A stretch of DNA of 64,000 nucleotides from Actinomadura kijaniata NBRC 14229 (GCF_001552175.1 NZ_BCQR01000043.1:1-64000), one strand, 5' to 3'; counted from the stretch's first letter, positions 16,980 through 26,428 are shown. Notes: a model not told the origin generated them from the sequence alone. Program-made: numbers and translations.

Positions 16980-18344
16980 ATGAGATCCCGGATGGTGGCC
17001 CCCGCGCTCACCCTGGCCGCCGGCGCCTGTCTCGCCGGCTGCGGCGCGGGCGACCCCGAGGCCAGGCCCGACCGGCCGCTGGCCGGCGACGCCAAGGTGA
17101 CGATCACGGTGGGCTGCATGCCCGCCAAGAGCCAGACGGCCCAGCGCAGGGAGTGGGACCAGGACGTCGCGGCGTTCCGGCGGCTGCACCCCAACATCAC
17201 GATCGTCGGCAAGGACGCCTTCCCCTGCATGGACCCCACCACCTTCCAGGCCAGGCTGGCGGGCGGGGAGACCGAGGACGTCTTCTACGTCTACTTCACC
17301 GACGTGCGCGGCGTCGTCGCCAAGGGGCGGGCCGCCGACCTGACCCCCTACCTGGGGCACGTCAGGCAGTACCCCCACCTCGACCCGAACGTGACGCGGG
17401 TCTTCAAGGACGGCGGGAAGGTCTACGGCCTGCCCCGGCAGAACTACACGATGGGCCTGTTCTACAACCGCGCGCTGTTCCGGCGGGCCGGACTGGATCC
17501 CGACGCCCCGCCCCGGACCTGGGCCGAGGTGCGCGAGGCGGCCAGGAAGATCAGCGCGCTCGGCGGCGGCGTCACCGGATACGCCGAGCTCAGCGCCCGG
17601 AACCAGGGCGGCTGGCACTTCACCGCCGCGCTCTACGGCCAGGGCGGCGACGTGGTCACCCCGGACGGCAGGCGCGCGGCGTTCAACGGCCCGCAGGGCC
17701 GGGCGGTGCTCCAGGCGCTGAAGGACATGCGCTGGACCGACGGCTCCATGGGTTCCAAGCAGCTGCTGGTGGACGCCGACATCCAGCGGATGATGGCCTC
17801 CGGCAGGCTCGGCATGTACCTGGGCGCCCCCGACAACGCCACCGCGCTGGTCGACCAGTTCAAGGCCCGGTACGAGGACCTCGGCATGGGCCCCCTCCCC
17901 GGCGGGTCCGGCACGCTCATGGGCGGCGACGGCTACCTGTTCCATCCGAAGGCGTCACCGGAGAAGATCAAGGCCGGGCTGCTGTGGCTCGACTTCCACG
18001 CCCTCACCCCCGGCCAGGGCCAGCTCGGCTACGAGCGGGCCAAGGCCAACGGCCGCCCGGTCGGCCTGCCCCAGCCCCGGCTGTTCGGGCGGAACGCCGT
18101 CGGGCAGCGGGACCGCGAGCTGCGTGCCCGCTCGGCCAACCTGCCGGTCGGCAACTTCAAGCCCTACGAGGACGCCTCGGCCGCCCTCCCCGGCAAGCTG
18201 GAGCCGCCGCGGGCCCAGCAGCTCTACGCCCTCCTCGACACCGTCATGTCGGCCGTGCTGACCAGGCGGGACGCCGACATCGACCGGCTTCTGGCCGACG
18301 CCGAGAAGAAGGCCAACATCCTGCTCGCCCGGTCGGCGAACTGA
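16980..18344 (+). CDS. Carbohydrate ABC transporter substrate-binding lipoprotein
   Basis: A family 1 extracellular solute-binding protein (454 residues). The signal peptide ends LAGC with the lipidated Cys at 21. The mature part has the usual sequence landmarks of oligosaccharide binders (ITVGCMPAKSQTAQRREWDQDV, GLPRQNYTMGLFYNRALFRRAGLDP, ASGRLGMYLGAPDNA). AGAGAGGAAC precedes the ATG. It is the first gene of a four-gene operon with two permeases and a GH13 enzyme and probably binds maltose- or trehalose-like sugars, by inference from the enzyme. No ATPase gene is present; in actinomycetes a shared MsiK-type ATPase often serves such systems. Confidence 0.92.
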   Translation: MRSRMVAPALTLAAGACLAGCGAGDPEARPDRPLAGDAKVTITVGCMPAKSQTAQRREWDQDVAAFRRLHPNITIVGKDAFPCMDPTTFQARLAGGETEDVFYVYFTDVRGVVAKGRAADLTPYLGHVRQYPHLDPNVTRVFKDGGKVYGLPRQNYTMGLFYNRALFRRAGLDPDAPPRTWAEVREAARKISALGGGVTGYAELSARNQGGWHFTAALYGQGGDVVTPDGRRAAFNGPQGRAVLQALKDMRWTDGSMGSKQLLVDADIQRMMASGRLGMYLGAPDNATALVDQFKARYEDLGMGPLPGGSGTLMGGDGYLFHPKASPEKIKAGLLWLDFHALTPGQGQLGYERAKANGRPVGLPQPRLFGRNAVGQRDRELRARSANLPVGNFKPYEDASAALPGKLEPPRAQQLYALLDTVMSAVLTRRDADIDRLLADAEKKANILLARSAN

Positions 18345-18436
18345 CCTCCGCCGCGGGGCGCCGCGAGGCGTGCCGTACCGCACGCACCACACGCACCACA
18401 CGCGCCGGCGCCCCGCCCCGCCCCGAGGGGACTCCG

Positions 18437-19366
18437 ATGACCACGACGCGGGCCGCCGCCCGCCCCGCTCCGCGCGCCCGCCGGGTCAGCCCGCGCGTGC
18501 GCCGCGCGGCGCGGCGCAACCTGACCGCCTACGGCTTCCTGAGCGGCGCGCTGATCTGCTTCGCGCTGTTCTCCTGGTACCCGATCGTGCGCGGGGTGCT
18601 GCTCAGCTTCCAGCGGACCGACGCCGCCGGCGACACCCGCTGGGTCGGGCTGGACAACCTCCGCACCGTCCTGGCCGACCCGGCGTTCGCCGGCGCCTGG
18701 CTCAACACCGCGATCTTCACGCTGCTGGCGCTGGTGGTCGGCTACGCGGTGCCGTTCGCCATCGCGATCGTGCTGAACGAGCTGCGGCACGCCCGCGCCT
18801 ACCTGCGGTTCGTGGTGTACCTGCCGGTCATGCTGCCGCCCGCGGCGGCGGTCCTGCTGTTCAAGTGGTTCTACGACCCGGGGCCCGGCCTGTTCAACCA
18901 GATCCTGCGGGCCGCGCACCTTCCCGGGCTGAGCTGGCTGGACTCGGCCGACACCGCGCTGCTGTCGCTGGTGCTGGTGGCCACCTGGATGAACCTGGGC
19001 AGCGGCACGCTGATCTACCTGGCGGCGCTGCAGACCATCCCCGGCGAGCTGTACGAGGCCGCCGAGCTGGACGGGGCCGGGCTGCTGCGCCGGGTCTGGC
19101 ACGTCACGGTGCCGCAGACCCGGCTGATCCTGCTGGTGATGCTGCTGCTCCAGATCATCGCGACGATGCAGGTGTTCATCGAGCCGTACCTGCTCACCGG
19201 CGGCGGACCCGAGGACGCCACGGTCACCGTCGCGTACCTGATGTACCAGTACGCCTTCAACTACGACGACTTCGGTGGCGGAGGGGCGCTCGGGCTGATG
19301 CTGATGGTCGTGCTCATGCTCTTCTCCGCCGTCTACCTGCGGGTCTCCCGCCAGGACGCGAGGTAG
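18437..19366 (+). CDS. Carbohydrate ABC transporter permease (MalF-like)
   Basis: A 309-residue inner-membrane permease with six predicted helices after a basic N-terminus. The cytoplasmic EAA loop that docks the ATPase is visible as ELYEAAELDGAGLLRRVWHVTVP. The ATG follows GAGGGG at a spacing of 6 nt. Between this gene and the binding protein lie 92 bp holding short CGCACCACA repeats but no gene. Confidence 0.93.
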   Translation: MTTTRAAARPAPRARRVSPRVRRAARRNLTAYGFLSGALICFALFSWYPIVRGVLLSFQRTDAAGDTRWVGLDNLRTVLADPAFAGAWLNTAIFTLLALVVGYAVPFAIAIVLNELRHARAYLRFVVYLPVMLPPAAAVLLFKWFYDPGPGLFNQILRAAHLPGLSWLDSADTALLSLVLVATWMNLGSGTLIYLAALQTIPGELYEAAELDGAGLLRRVWHVTVPQTRLILLVMLLLQIIATMQVFIEPYLLTGGGPEDATVTVAYLMYQYAFNYDDFGGGGALGLMLMVVLMLFSAVYLRVSRQDAR

Positions 19367-19372
19367 CACGCG

Positions 19373-20290
19373 ATGACGAACCTCCCGCGAGCCGGGCGCC
19401 GGACCCCGGCCGGGCCCCGGCCGCGCACGCTGGTCAACCCGAACGCGCTGCGCACCCGCCGCGGCCGGGCCGTCTACGCGGTCACGCTGCTGACGGTCGT
19501 GGTGACCTTCACGTTCGTGTTCGTCTTCCCGCTCTACTGGATGGTCACCGGGGCGATGAAGACGCCGGACGAGCTGGCGCGCACCCCGCCGAGCCCGCTG
19601 CCGGGCGGCCTGGACCTGACCGCCTACCGGGAGGCGTGGCACCAGCTCGACCTCGGCCTGTACCTGCGCAACACCTTCGTCTACGCGCTGGGGGCATGGC
19701 TGTTCACGCTGGCGGTCGACGTCACCGCCGCCTACGCGCTGTCGCGGCTGCGGCCGCTGCTGGGCGGGGCGGTGCTCGGCCTGATGCTGGCCACGCTCAT
19801 GATCCCGCCGATGGTGATCCTGCTGCCCGCCTACCTGACGGTCAAGGACCTGCCGCCGCTCGGCGTCAGCCTGCTCAACACGCCGTGGGCGATCTGGCTG
19901 CCGGCCGCCGCCAACGCCTTCAACATCTTCCTGCTCAAACGGTTCTTCGACTCGATCCCCACCGAGCTGCTCCACGCGGCGCAGGTGGACGGCGCGTCCC
20001 CGGCCCGGGTGCTGTGGTCGGTGGTGCTGCCGGTGTCGCGGCCCATCGTCGGCGTGGTGTCGATCTTCACGGTGGTGAACGTGTGGCGCGACTTCGCCTG
20101 GCCGCTGCTGGTGCTGCCCGACAGCGAGCGCCGCACGGTCAGCACCGCCATCGCCTCCCTGGCGGTGCAGGTGCCGCAGAACGTGCTGATCGCCTCGCTG
20201 GTCGTCGCGAGCCTGCCGACGGTCGTCGTGTTCTTCGTCTTCCAGCGGCACATCATGGCCGGCCTCACCGCCGGTGGCCTGAAGGGCTGA
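19373..20290 (+). CDS. Carbohydrate ABC transporter permease (MalG-like)
   Basis: A 305-residue partner permease, six predicted membrane helices, with the EAA loop ELLHAAQVDGASPARVLWSVVLP. The ATG lies 6 bp after the stop of the first permease, so the two are surely co-translated. The long basic N-terminus (RAGRRTPAGPRPRTLVNPNALRTRRGR) is cytoplasmic. Together with the preceding permease it forms the channel of the importer. Confidence 0.93.
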   Translation: MTNLPRAGRRTPAGPRPRTLVNPNALRTRRGRAVYAVTLLTVVVTFTFVFVFPLYWMVTGAMKTPDELARTPPSPLPGGLDLTAYREAWHQLDLGLYLRNTFVYALGAWLFTLAVDVTAAYALSRLRPLLGGAVLGLMLATLMIPPMVILLPAYLTVKDLPPLGVSLLNTPWAIWLPAAANAFNIFLLKRFFDSIPTELLHAAQVDGASPARVLWSVVLPVSRPIVGVVSIFTVVNVWRDFAWPLLVLPDSERRTVSTAIASLAVQVPQNVLIASLVVASLPTVVVFFVFQRHIMAGLTAGGLKG

Positions 20291-20331
20291 GCCCACTCCC
20301 GACCCACTCCCGTACCGGATGGAGGATCGTC

Positions 20332-21891
20332 ATGAGCAAGCCCGACCACTGGTGGCGGAGCGCCGTGATCTACCAGGTGTACCCGCGCAGCTTCGCCGAC
20401 GGCGACGGCGACGGGGTCGGCGACCTGGCGGGACTGCGGTCCCGGCTGCCCTACCTGGCCGACCTCGGGGTGGACGCGCTGTGGCTGAACCCCTGGTACC
20501 CCTCGCCGATGGCCGACGGCGGCTACGACGTGGCCGACTACCGGGGCGTCGCCGAGGTCTTCGGGACGCTGGCGGAGGCGGAGGCGTTCCTGACCGAGGC
20601 CCACGCCGCCGGACTGCGCGTGATCCTGGACGTGGTGCCCAACCACGGTTCGCACCGGCACCCCTGGTTCGTGCGGGCGCTGGAGGCCGGGCCGGGCTCA
20701 CCCGAGCGCGAGCGGTTCTGGTTCCGGCCCGGCCGGGGCGACGCGCCGCCCAACGACTGGCAGTCGATCTTCGGCGGCCCCGCCTGGACCCGGGTGCCCG
20801 ACGGCGAGTGGTACCTGCACCTGTTCGCCCCCGAGCAGCCGGACTTCAACTGGAACCACCCGGCCGTCGCCGCCGAGTTCCACGACGTGCTGCGCTTCTG
20901 GTTCGACCGCGGCGCCGACGGCATCCGCGTCGACTCGGCCGCGCTGCTGGTCAAGGACCCCGACGCCGAGCCCGACGGCCGCGACCCCTACACCGACCGC
21001 GACGGCGTCCACGAGATCTACCGCTCCTGGCGGCGCGTCGCCGACGAGTACGAGGGCCGGATGCTGGTCGGCGAGGTCTGGCTGCCCGACGTCGAGCGCC
21101 TCGCCCGCTACCTGCGGCCCGACGAGATGCACACCGCCTTCAACTTCGACTTCCTCACCTGCCCGTGGGAGCCGGCCGCGCTGCGCAAGGTCGTCGAGGG
21201 CACGCTCGCCACCCACCTGCCGCTCGGCGCGCCGCCGACCTGGGTGCTGGCCAACCACGACGTGGTGCGCCCGGTCACCCGCTACGGGCGCGCCGACACC
21301 TCGTTCGACATCCGGGACCGGCGGCTCGGCGCGCCCACCGACCTCGCGCTCGGCGCCCGCCGGGCGCGGGCGGCGGCCCTGCTGGCGATGGCGCTGCCCG
21401 GGGCCGTCTACGTCTACCAGGGAGAGGAGCTCGGGCTCCCCGAGGTGGAGGACCTGCCGGACGAGCTGCGCCAGGACCCGATCTGGCCCCGGTCGGGCCA
21501 CACCGACCGGGGGCGCGACGGCTGCCGGGTGCCGCTGCCGTGGTCGGGGGACCGGCCGCCGTTCGGGTTCGGCGACGGCGAGCCCTGGCTGCCGCAGCCG
21601 CCCTCCTGGCGCGACCTGACGGTGGAGGCCCAGGGCGCCGACCCCGGCTCGATGCTCACCCTCTACCGGACCGCGCTGCGGCTGCGCCGCGAACTGCTCG
21701 GCGACGGGCGGCTGACCTGGCTGCCCGCCGAGGAGGACGTGCTGGCCTTCACCCGTGACTCCGGCCTGGCCTGCGTGGTCAACCTCGGCGCCGGGCCCGC
21801 GCCGCTGCCGCCGCACGAGCGGGTGCTGCTGGCCAGCGGGCCGCTGGAAGGGGGCATGCTGCCGCCCGACACCGCCGTCTGGCTGCGCTGA
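20332..21891 (+). CDS. GH13 alpha-glucosidase (alpha-amylase family)
   Basis: A 519-residue glycoside hydrolase of family 13 that retains the anomeric configuration while splitting alpha-glucosidic bonds. The catalytic triad is complete: nucleophile D201 (GIRVDSA), acid/base E248 (VGEVW), and D310 (NHD). The start ATG has GGAGG 6 nt upstream. There is no signal peptide, so it acts in the cytoplasm on oligosaccharides brought in by the adjacent transporter. Oligo-1,6-glucosidase, alpha-glucosidase and trehalose-6-phosphate hydrolase share this fold; the exact substrate is not settled by the motifs. Confidence 0.92.
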   Translation: MSKPDHWWRSAVIYQVYPRSFADGDGDGVGDLAGLRSRLPYLADLGVDALWLNPWYPSPMADGGYDVADYRGVAEVFGTLAEAEAFLTEAHAAGLRVILDVVPNHGSHRHPWFVRALEAGPGSPERERFWFRPGRGDAPPNDWQSIFGGPAWTRVPDGEWYLHLFAPEQPDFNWNHPAVAAEFHDVLRFWFDRGADGIRVDSAALLVKDPDAEPDGRDPYTDRDGVHEIYRSWRRVADEYEGRMLVGEVWLPDVERLARYLRPDEMHTAFNFDFLTCPWEPAALRKVVEGTLATHLPLGAPPTWVLANHDVVRPVTRYGRADTSFDIRDRRLGAPTDLALGARRARAAALLAMALPGAVYVYQGEELGLPEVEDLPDELRQDPIWPRSGHTDRGRDGCRVPLPWSGDRPPFGFGDGEPWLPQPPSWRDLTVEAQGADPGSMLTLYRTALRLRRELLGDGRLTWLPAEEDVLAFTRDSGLACVVNLGAGPAPLPPHERVLLASGPLEGGMLPPDTAVWLR

Positions 21892-21954
21892 CCCCGGCGC
21901 CGACCCCGGCGTCAACGCCCGTCGGGGCGTCCCGCGGACACCCCGACGGGGAGG

Positions 21955-22209
21955 TCAGTGCGCCCGGCCGAGCACATGGTGGACCAGCTCCCGCAGCGGC
22001 CCGCTCAGCTGGGCCTCGCCGACGACGGCGTGCGCGCCGTCGATGTCGATCTCGTACAGGAACTGGTCGGGTATCCGACCGGGCGGCGGCACGGAGCCCA
22101 GGTCGACCCGGTCCACCAGCCGGGACAGCAGGGGATCGCGCTCGCTGTCGGACTCGCCGCGCCTCTCGATACCCGCGAAGCCCCCGCTGCGGGTCACCGT
22201 GACCTTCAT
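21955..22209 (-). CDS. Emfourin-like protealysin inhibitor
   Basis: An 84-residue protein beginning MKVTVTRSGGFAGIERRGE and ending in a helix (LSGPLRELVHHVLGRAH). The N-terminal beta-strand pattern and the place 23 bp downstream of an M4 protease gene on the same strand match the emfourin family, small cytoplasmic inhibitors of protealysin-like peptidases. There is no signal peptide. It is probably co-transcribed with the protease to keep it inactive inside the cell. The family assignment is from memory of the motif and the context. Confidence 0.75.
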   Translation of the reverse strand: MKVTVTRSGGFAGIERRGESDSERDPLLSRLVDRVDLGSVPPPGRIPDQFLYEIDIDGAHAVVGEAQLSGPLRELVHHVLGRAH

Positions 22210-22232
22210 GGCCCTGCCTCACCTCCGGATGC

Positions 22233-23258
22233 TCACACCCGAACGCCTACCCCCGACCACGCGTTCCTCACCGCCGCCGTCTCGGCGCCGTCGGAGCCGT
22301 ACAGCCGGGTCGCGGCGCCGAGCGTGGCGCGGGCGAACCCCTGGAAGTCGATCGTCGGGGTCAGGTCCGCGCCGGTCAACGTGTCATACCAGACCCGCCC
22401 GGCCTTCTCCCAGGAGTGACCGCCGATCCCGGTCGCGGCCAGGTGGAACGCGCGGTTGGGGATGCCGGAGTTGATGTGGACGCCGCCGTTGTCGCGGTAG
22501 GTGTCCACGTAGTCGTCCATGTGGCCCGGCTGCGGGTCCTTGCCGAGGCGCGGGTCGTCGTAGGCGGTGCCCGGCTCCTTCATCGACCGCAGCGCCACGC
22601 CGTTGACGCCCTCGGCCAGCAGCCCCTGCCCGATCAGCCAGTCGGCCTGGTCGGCGGTCTGGCCCAGGTGCCACTGCTTGATCAGCGAGCCGAACACGTC
22701 CGACACCGACTCGTTCAGCGCCCCGGACTGCCCGTAGTACTCCAGGTTCGCGGTGTACTGGGTGACGCCGTGCACCAGCTCGTGCCCGGTGACGTCCAGC
22801 GGCCCGGTGAACGAGGTGAACAGCACCCCGTCGCCGTCCCCGTACACCATCTGCTCGCCGTTCCAGAACGCGTTGTCGTAGTCGCGGCCGTAGTGCACCG
22901 TCGAGATCATCTTCAGGCCGGCGCCGTCGATGGAGTTGCGCCGGTAGGCGGCCTCGAAGAAGTCGAAGGTCACCCCCAGCCACTCGTACGCCTGGTCCAC
23001 GGTCCGGTCGCCGGTGGCCGGATCGCCCTCGGCGCGCACGGTCTCGCCGGGCAGGGTCTCCCGGTTCTGGGCGTCGTTGATCGTACGGTCGGGGACGAAG
23101 TCCTCGGTGGGCGGGGGAGACTCGACCGGCAGCACCCGGCGTTCGGTGCGCTGGGCCGAGGACAGCGCGAGGGTCCGGCGGGCCAGGTCGCGCAGGGCGG
23201 GGTCGTCGCCTCGCGCGACGTTCTCCAGCATGTGGGGCGGCACGATGGTGCATCTCAT
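22233..23258 (-). CDS. Protealysin-like M4 metallopeptidase
   Basis: A 341-residue zinc protease of the thermolysin family. The zinc site is complete: H159-E160-x-x-H163 ([10 protein letters not shown]) and E183 (NESVSD), with the later [11 protein letters not shown] segment carrying the transition-state His region. The N-terminus, [11 protein letters not shown], is the short PPL-type propeptide of protealysins, not the long FTP/PepSY propeptide of secreted thermolysins, and no signal peptide is present. Such enzymes are made in the cytoplasm and may leave by a non-classical route. The emfourin-like gene follows. It is divergent from recO across 138 bp. Confidence 0.93.
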   Translation of the reverse strand: MRCTIVPPHMLENVARGDDPALRDLARRTLALSSAQRTERRVLPVESPPPTEDFVPDRTINDAQNRETLPGETVRAEGDPATGDRTVDQAYEWLGVTFDFFEAAYRRNSIDGAGLKMISTVHYGRDYDNAFWNGEQMVYGDGDGVLFTSFTGPLDVTGHELVHGVTQYTANLEYYGQSGALNESVSDVFGSLIKQWHLGQTADQADWLIGQGLLAEGVNGVALRSMKEPGTAYDDPRLGKDPQPGHMDDYVDTYRDNGGVHINSGIPNRAFHLAATGIGGHSWEKAGRVWYDTLTGADLTPTIDFQGFARATLGAATRLYGSDGAETAAVRNAWSGVGVRV

Positions 23259-23326
23259 GGCTACGAACCTGCCACCTGGATGTGATTCAGGCCACGGTTT
23301 CCCGGGCCCTGGTCCGTCCTCTTCCG

Positions 23327-23341
23327 GTCACGTTCCGTGAC
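23327..23341. promoter_or_regulatory. Palindrome between protease gene and recO
   Basis: GTCACG-TTC-CGTGAC is a perfect 6-3-6 inverted repeat in the divergent promoter region. It may be an operator for the protease/inhibitor pair; no regulator is encoded next to it. Confidence 0.35.
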
Positions 23342-23384
23342 GAGCGGGCGGTTCCCGGCGAACGACCCACCGCCGCGCGTGCGG

Positions 23385-23390
23385 GAGAAT
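23385..23390 (+). promoter_or_regulatory. Possible -10 box for leaderless recO
   Basis: GAGAAT ends 6 nt before the GTG start of recO, which lacks a Shine-Dalgarno. Confidence 0.35.
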
Positions 23391-23396
23391 GGACGG

Positions 23397-24164
23397 GTGA
23401 CGCTCTACCGGGACGAAGGCATCGTGCTGCGCACCCAGAAGCTGGGGGAGGCCGACCGCATCGTGACGGTGCTGACCCGGCGGCACGGCCGCATCCGCGC
23501 CGCCGCCAAGGGGGTCCGCAAGACCAAGTCGCGGTTCGGGGCGCGGCTGGAGCCGTTCACCCACGTGGACCTGCAGTTCTACGAGCGCCGCTCGCTCGAC
23601 CTGATCACCCAGGCGGAGACGCTGCGGCCCTACGGCGAGTCCCTGGTGACCGACTATCCCCGGTACACGGCGGGCACCGCGATGCTGGAGACCGCCGAGA
23701 AGCTCACCAGCGAGGAGGGCGAGCCGGCGCTGCGGCAGTTCCTGCTGCTGGTCGGCGGCCTGCGGACGCTGGCCGAACGCGGCCACGACCCGCGCATGGT
23801 GCTGGACGCGTTCCTGCTGCGGTCGTTGTCGGTGGCGGGCTGGGCGCCCGCCCTGGACGAGTGCTGCCGCTGCGGCGAGCGCGGCCAGCTGCGGGGCTTC
23901 GCCATCGCGGCCGGGGGCGCGGTGTGCGCCCGCTGCCGTCCGCCCGGCTCGGCCACGCCCGCGCCGCCGACGTTCCAGCTGATGCTGGCGCTGCTGCGCG
24001 GCGACTGGGAGTACGCCGACGGGAGCGAGGGACGCCACCGGGTAGAGTGCAGCGGCCTCGTCGCGGCCTACCTGCAATGGCATCTGGAGCACGGGATCCG
24101 GTCGCTGCGGCACGTGGAGCGCGGGACCGACGACAGCACGAGCAACGACAGGGAGCCAGTTTGA
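23397..24164 (+). CDS. recO: DNA repair protein RecO
   Basis: RecO loads RecA on SSB-coated single-stranded DNA in the RecFOR pathway. The 255-residue product has the N-terminal OB fold ([25 protein letters not shown]) and the helical domain with a four-Cys zinc site, C156-x2-C159 and C177-x2-C180. GTG 23397 is chosen because the family begins with LYRDE; the longer upstream frame is not conserved-looking. It overlaps uppS by four bases. Confidence 0.96.
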   Translation: MTLYRDEGIVLRTQKLGEADRIVTVLTRRHGRIRAAAKGVRKTKSRFGARLEPFTHVDLQFYERRSLDLITQAETLRPYGESLVTDYPRYTAGTAMLETAEKLTSEEGEPALRQFLLLVGGLRTLAERGHDPRMVLDAFLLRSLSVAGWAPALDECCRCGERGQLRGFAIAAGGAVCARCRPPGSATPAPPTFQLMLALLRGDWEYADGSEGRHRVECSGLVAAYLQWHLEHGIRSLRHVERGTDDSTSNDREPV

Positions 24165-24958
24165 GAAGGGCCGTTACGCCGCCGGAGCCCCACAGGGACG
24201 GCGCGCGTCCCCCCGCGATCCCCGCGGACCTGATCCCGAGGCACGTGGCCATCGTGATGGACGGCAACGGGCGCTGGGCGAAGGAGCGGGGGCTGCCGCG
24301 CACCGAGGGCCACAAGATGGGGGAGACCTCCCTCTTCGACGTGATCATGGGCGCGATCGAGCTGGGCGTCCCCTACCTGTCGGCCTACGCCTTCTCCACC
24401 GAGAACTGGAAGCGCTCGCCCGACGAGGTGCGCTTCCTGATGGGCTTCAACCGCGACGTCATCCGCCGCCGCCGCGACCAGCTGCACGCGATGGGCGTGC
24501 GGGTGCGCTGGGCCGGGCGTCGCCCGAAGCTGTGGCGCAGCGTCATCGCCGAGCTGGAGACGGCCGAGGAGATGACCCGGGACAACGACGTGCTGACGCT
24601 CCAGTTCTGCGTGAACTACGGCGGCCGGGCCGAGATCGTCGACGCGGCGGCGGCGATCGCCCGCGACGTGCGCGATGGCCGGCTCAACCCCGACAAGCTC
24701 ACCGAGAAGGTGTTCGCGCGCTACCTCGACGAGCCGGGCATCCCCGACGTGGACCTGTTCCTGCGGTCCTCGGGCGAGCAGCGGATCTCCAACTACCTGC
24801 TGTGGCAGTCGGCGTACGCGGAGATGGTGTTCCTGGACACGCTGTGGCCCGACTTCGACCGGCGCCACCTGTGGCACGCGTGCGAGATCTACGCCAGCCG
24901 TGACCGGCGCTACGGCGGCGCGATGCCGAACCCGGTGGAGCCCGCCCCGGCGTCCTGA
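24161..24958 (+). CDS. uppS: Isoprenyl transferase (undecaprenyl diphosphate synthase)
   Basis: A cis-prenyltransferase building the polyprenyl diphosphate that carries cell-wall precursors. The 265-residue product contains [10 protein letters not shown] with the catalytic D34 and the diphosphate-binding G35-N36-G37-R38, [10 protein letters not shown], and the C-terminal [27 protein letters not shown]. The start is TTG 24161, overlapping the recO stop as TTGA and preceded by AGGGAG; this makes recO-uppS a coupled pair. The actinobacterial homologues include Z-decaprenyl synthases, so chain length is not certain. Confidence 0.96.
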   Translation: MRRAVTPPEPHRDGARPPAIPADLIPRHVAIVMDGNGRWAKERGLPRTEGHKMGETSLFDVIMGAIELGVPYLSAYAFSTENWKRSPDEVRFLMGFNRDVIRRRRDQLHAMGVRVRWAGRRPKLWRSVIAELETAEEMTRDNDVLTLQFCVNYGGRAEIVDAAAAIARDVRDGRLNPDKLTEKVFARYLDEPGIPDVDLFLRSSGEQRISNYLLWQSAYAEMVFLDTLWPDFDRRHLWHACEIYASRDRRYGGAMPNPVEPAPAS

Positions 24959-25034
24959 CCGCGTTCCGGACCCGTTCTGAGCTGGGAGGCCGGTGCCCGC
25001 GCGCGGGTACCGGCCCCTCTCTCGGCCGACACTC

Positions 25035-25055
25035 TATAATTCCTACTTGTTAAGT
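25035..25055 (+). promoter_or_regulatory. Promoter and palindrome upstream of the TauD-like gene
   Basis: TATAAT (25035-25040) is a perfect -10 box in an AT-rich patch. ACTT-GTT-AAGT (25045-25055) lies at the expected transcription start and could be an operator. No good -35 is visible at the standard distance. Confidence 0.45.
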
Positions 25056-25089
25056 TGATTTAATGGCGGGGGCGGCCTACCGTCGGACC

Positions 25090-25890
25090 ATGACACGTCA
25101 GGTGTTGGACCCCGTTCACCCCGACGGCGCGCGGCCGTCCTGGCTCGCTCCGCTGACCGGTCGCGTCGGAGCCGAGGTGCGCGGCGTCCACCTGTGTCCC
25201 GACCTGGACGAGCAGACCCACGAACGCCTCCACGTCGCCCTGCTGCGGCACAAGGTCCTGTTCTTCCGCGCCCAGCACCACCTGGACGCCGCCGGGCTGG
25301 AGGCGTTCGCCCGCCTGCTCGGCGACACCGCCGTCCACCCGGAGCTGGACGACTGGCACACCGACGCCAGCTTCAGCCTGTACCCGCCGAGGTTCGGCAT
25401 CGCGCACGCCACGGAGGCGCCCGCGCGCGGCGACGGCCCGCCGCCGGACACGGCGCGGAGCGGCGGCGAGACCGAGTGGGCCGACACCGCCGCCGCCTAC
25501 GACGGCCTGCCCGTCGAGCTGCGCGAGCTGGCCGACCGGCTGTGGGTCGTGCACACCGGGCCCGCCGAGACCGAGCACCCCCTCGTGCGCGTCCATCCCG
25601 AGACCAGGGAACGCGCCCTGCTGCTCGGCGGCTTCGGGTGGCGGGTGGCGGGGCTGAGCGAGGAGGCGGACTCGGCGGCGCTGCTGCGGCTGTTCCAGGA
25701 CCACGTGACCCGCCCGGAGAACACCGTCCGCTGGCGCTGGTCGCCCGGCGACGTGGCGCTGTGGGACAACCGCGCCACCCAGCACCGCGCGGTCGCCGGC
25801 CCGGGCGGCCGCCCCCGCCACTCCCGGCACCTCGCGATCGGCGGCGAGACCCCGATCGCGGTGGACGGGCGGCGCAGCGTTCCCCGCTAG
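25090..25890 (+). CDS. TauD/TfdA-family 2-oxoglutarate-dependent dioxygenase
   Basis: A 266-residue non-haem iron enzyme of the taurine dioxygenase family, which hydroxylates a substrate and often releases sulfite or another leaving group. The iron triad is visible: H90-x-D92 (DDWHTDASF) and H232 (TQHRAVAG), with 2-oxoglutarate-binding R246 (HSRHLAIGG). Two ATG codons are possible (25063 and 25090). I choose 25090 because the first lies only about 16 nt after the likely transcription start; neither has a clear ribosome binding site. No sulfonate transporter is adjacent, so taurine as substrate is unproven. Confidence 0.88.
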   Translation: MTRQVLDPVHPDGARPSWLAPLTGRVGAEVRGVHLCPDLDEQTHERLHVALLRHKVLFFRAQHHLDAAGLEAFARLLGDTAVHPELDDWHTDASFSLYPPRFGIAHATEAPARGDGPPPDTARSGGETEWADTAAAYDGLPVELRELADRLWVVHTGPAETEHPLVRVHPETRERALLLGGFGWRVAGLSEEADSAALLRLFQDHVTRPENTVRWRWSPGDVALWDNRATQHRAVAGPGGRPRHSRHLAIGGETPIAVDGRRSVPR

Positions 25891-25899
25891 AAAAGGGAA

Positions 25900-25925
25900 G
25901 AGGGGCGGCCGGGCGGCCGCCCCTC
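25900..25925. terminator. Bidirectional terminator between TauD-like and OsmC genes
   Basis: GAGGGGCGGCC and GGCCGCCCCTC form an 11-bp perfect stem with loop GGGC. Read from the minus strand it is followed by a T-rich stretch, so it is likely to end the OsmC transcript; it may also stop the plus-strand one. Confidence 0.75.
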
Positions 25926-25935
25926 CCACGGCGGA

Positions 25936-26361
25936 TCAGGCCAGCGCCGCGTCCAGCGTGATCTTCGTGGCGGCCAGCGCCTTGCTGACCGGGCAGTTCT
26001 CCTTGGCGCCCTGCGCGGCCTTCTCGAAGTCGGCCGCCGACAGCCCCGGCACGCTGGCCCGGACGGTCAGGTGGATGCCGGTGATGCCCTCGCCGGGCTG
26101 GAACGTCACGTCGGCCTTGGTGTCGACCTTCTCCGGCGGCGTCCCGGCCCCGGCCAGGGCGTGCGACAGCGCCATCGAGTAGCAGGTCGAGTGCGCGGCG
26201 GCGATGAGCTCCTCGGGGCTCGTCTTCCCGTTGGCGGCCTCGGCCCGCGCGGGCCAGCTGACCTCGAAGCTGCCGACCCCGGACGAGTCCAGGGACACGG
26301 TGCCCTGGCCCTCCATCAGCGAGCCTTCCCAGTGCGCGTTAGCGGTACGTGTCGTAGCCAT
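25936..26361 (-). CDS. OsmC-family peroxiredoxin
   Basis: A 141-residue thiol peroxidase that reduces organic hydroperoxides in the cytoplasm. The two redox cysteines are C60 (IAAAHSTCYSMALS) and C123 (KENCPVSKALA), in the OsmC arrangement rather than that of Ohr. Length is normal. It is convergent with the TauD-like gene and downstream of zur on the same strand, with a hairpin between them that makes it a separate unit. Confidence 0.94.
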   Translation of the reverse strand: MATTRTANAHWEGSLMEGQGTVSLDSSGVGSFEVSWPARAEAANGKTSPEELIAAAHSTCYSMALSHALAGAGTPPEKVDTKADVTFQPGEGITGIHLTVRASVPGLSAADFEKAAQGAKENCPVSKALAATKITLDAALA

Positions 26362-26387
26362 ACCGCCGATTGTTCCCCATGACGGAA

Positions 26388-26409
26388 CGCCCCGACGCGT
26401 CGCGGGGCG
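26388..26409. terminator. Hairpin between zur and the OsmC gene
   Basis: CGCCCCG (26388-26394) pairs with CGGGGCG (26403-26409), with the inner GACGCGTC region also self-complementary. On the plus strand GTTTTT follows. It probably ends the znu-zur transcript. Confidence 0.6.
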
Positions 26410-26428
26410 GTTTTTCCCGGGAAGTGGA

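Noticed and set aside
18370-20300. Long Arg/Pro/Ala-rich frame opposite phase to the permease genes
   Set aside because: It overlaps two clear permeases in another frame. Only its distal part is the real GH13 gene from 20332.
26388-26415. A promoter element for the OsmC gene
   Set aside because: The palindrome has terminator-like features (strong GC stem followed by T5 on one strand) and stands just after zur.
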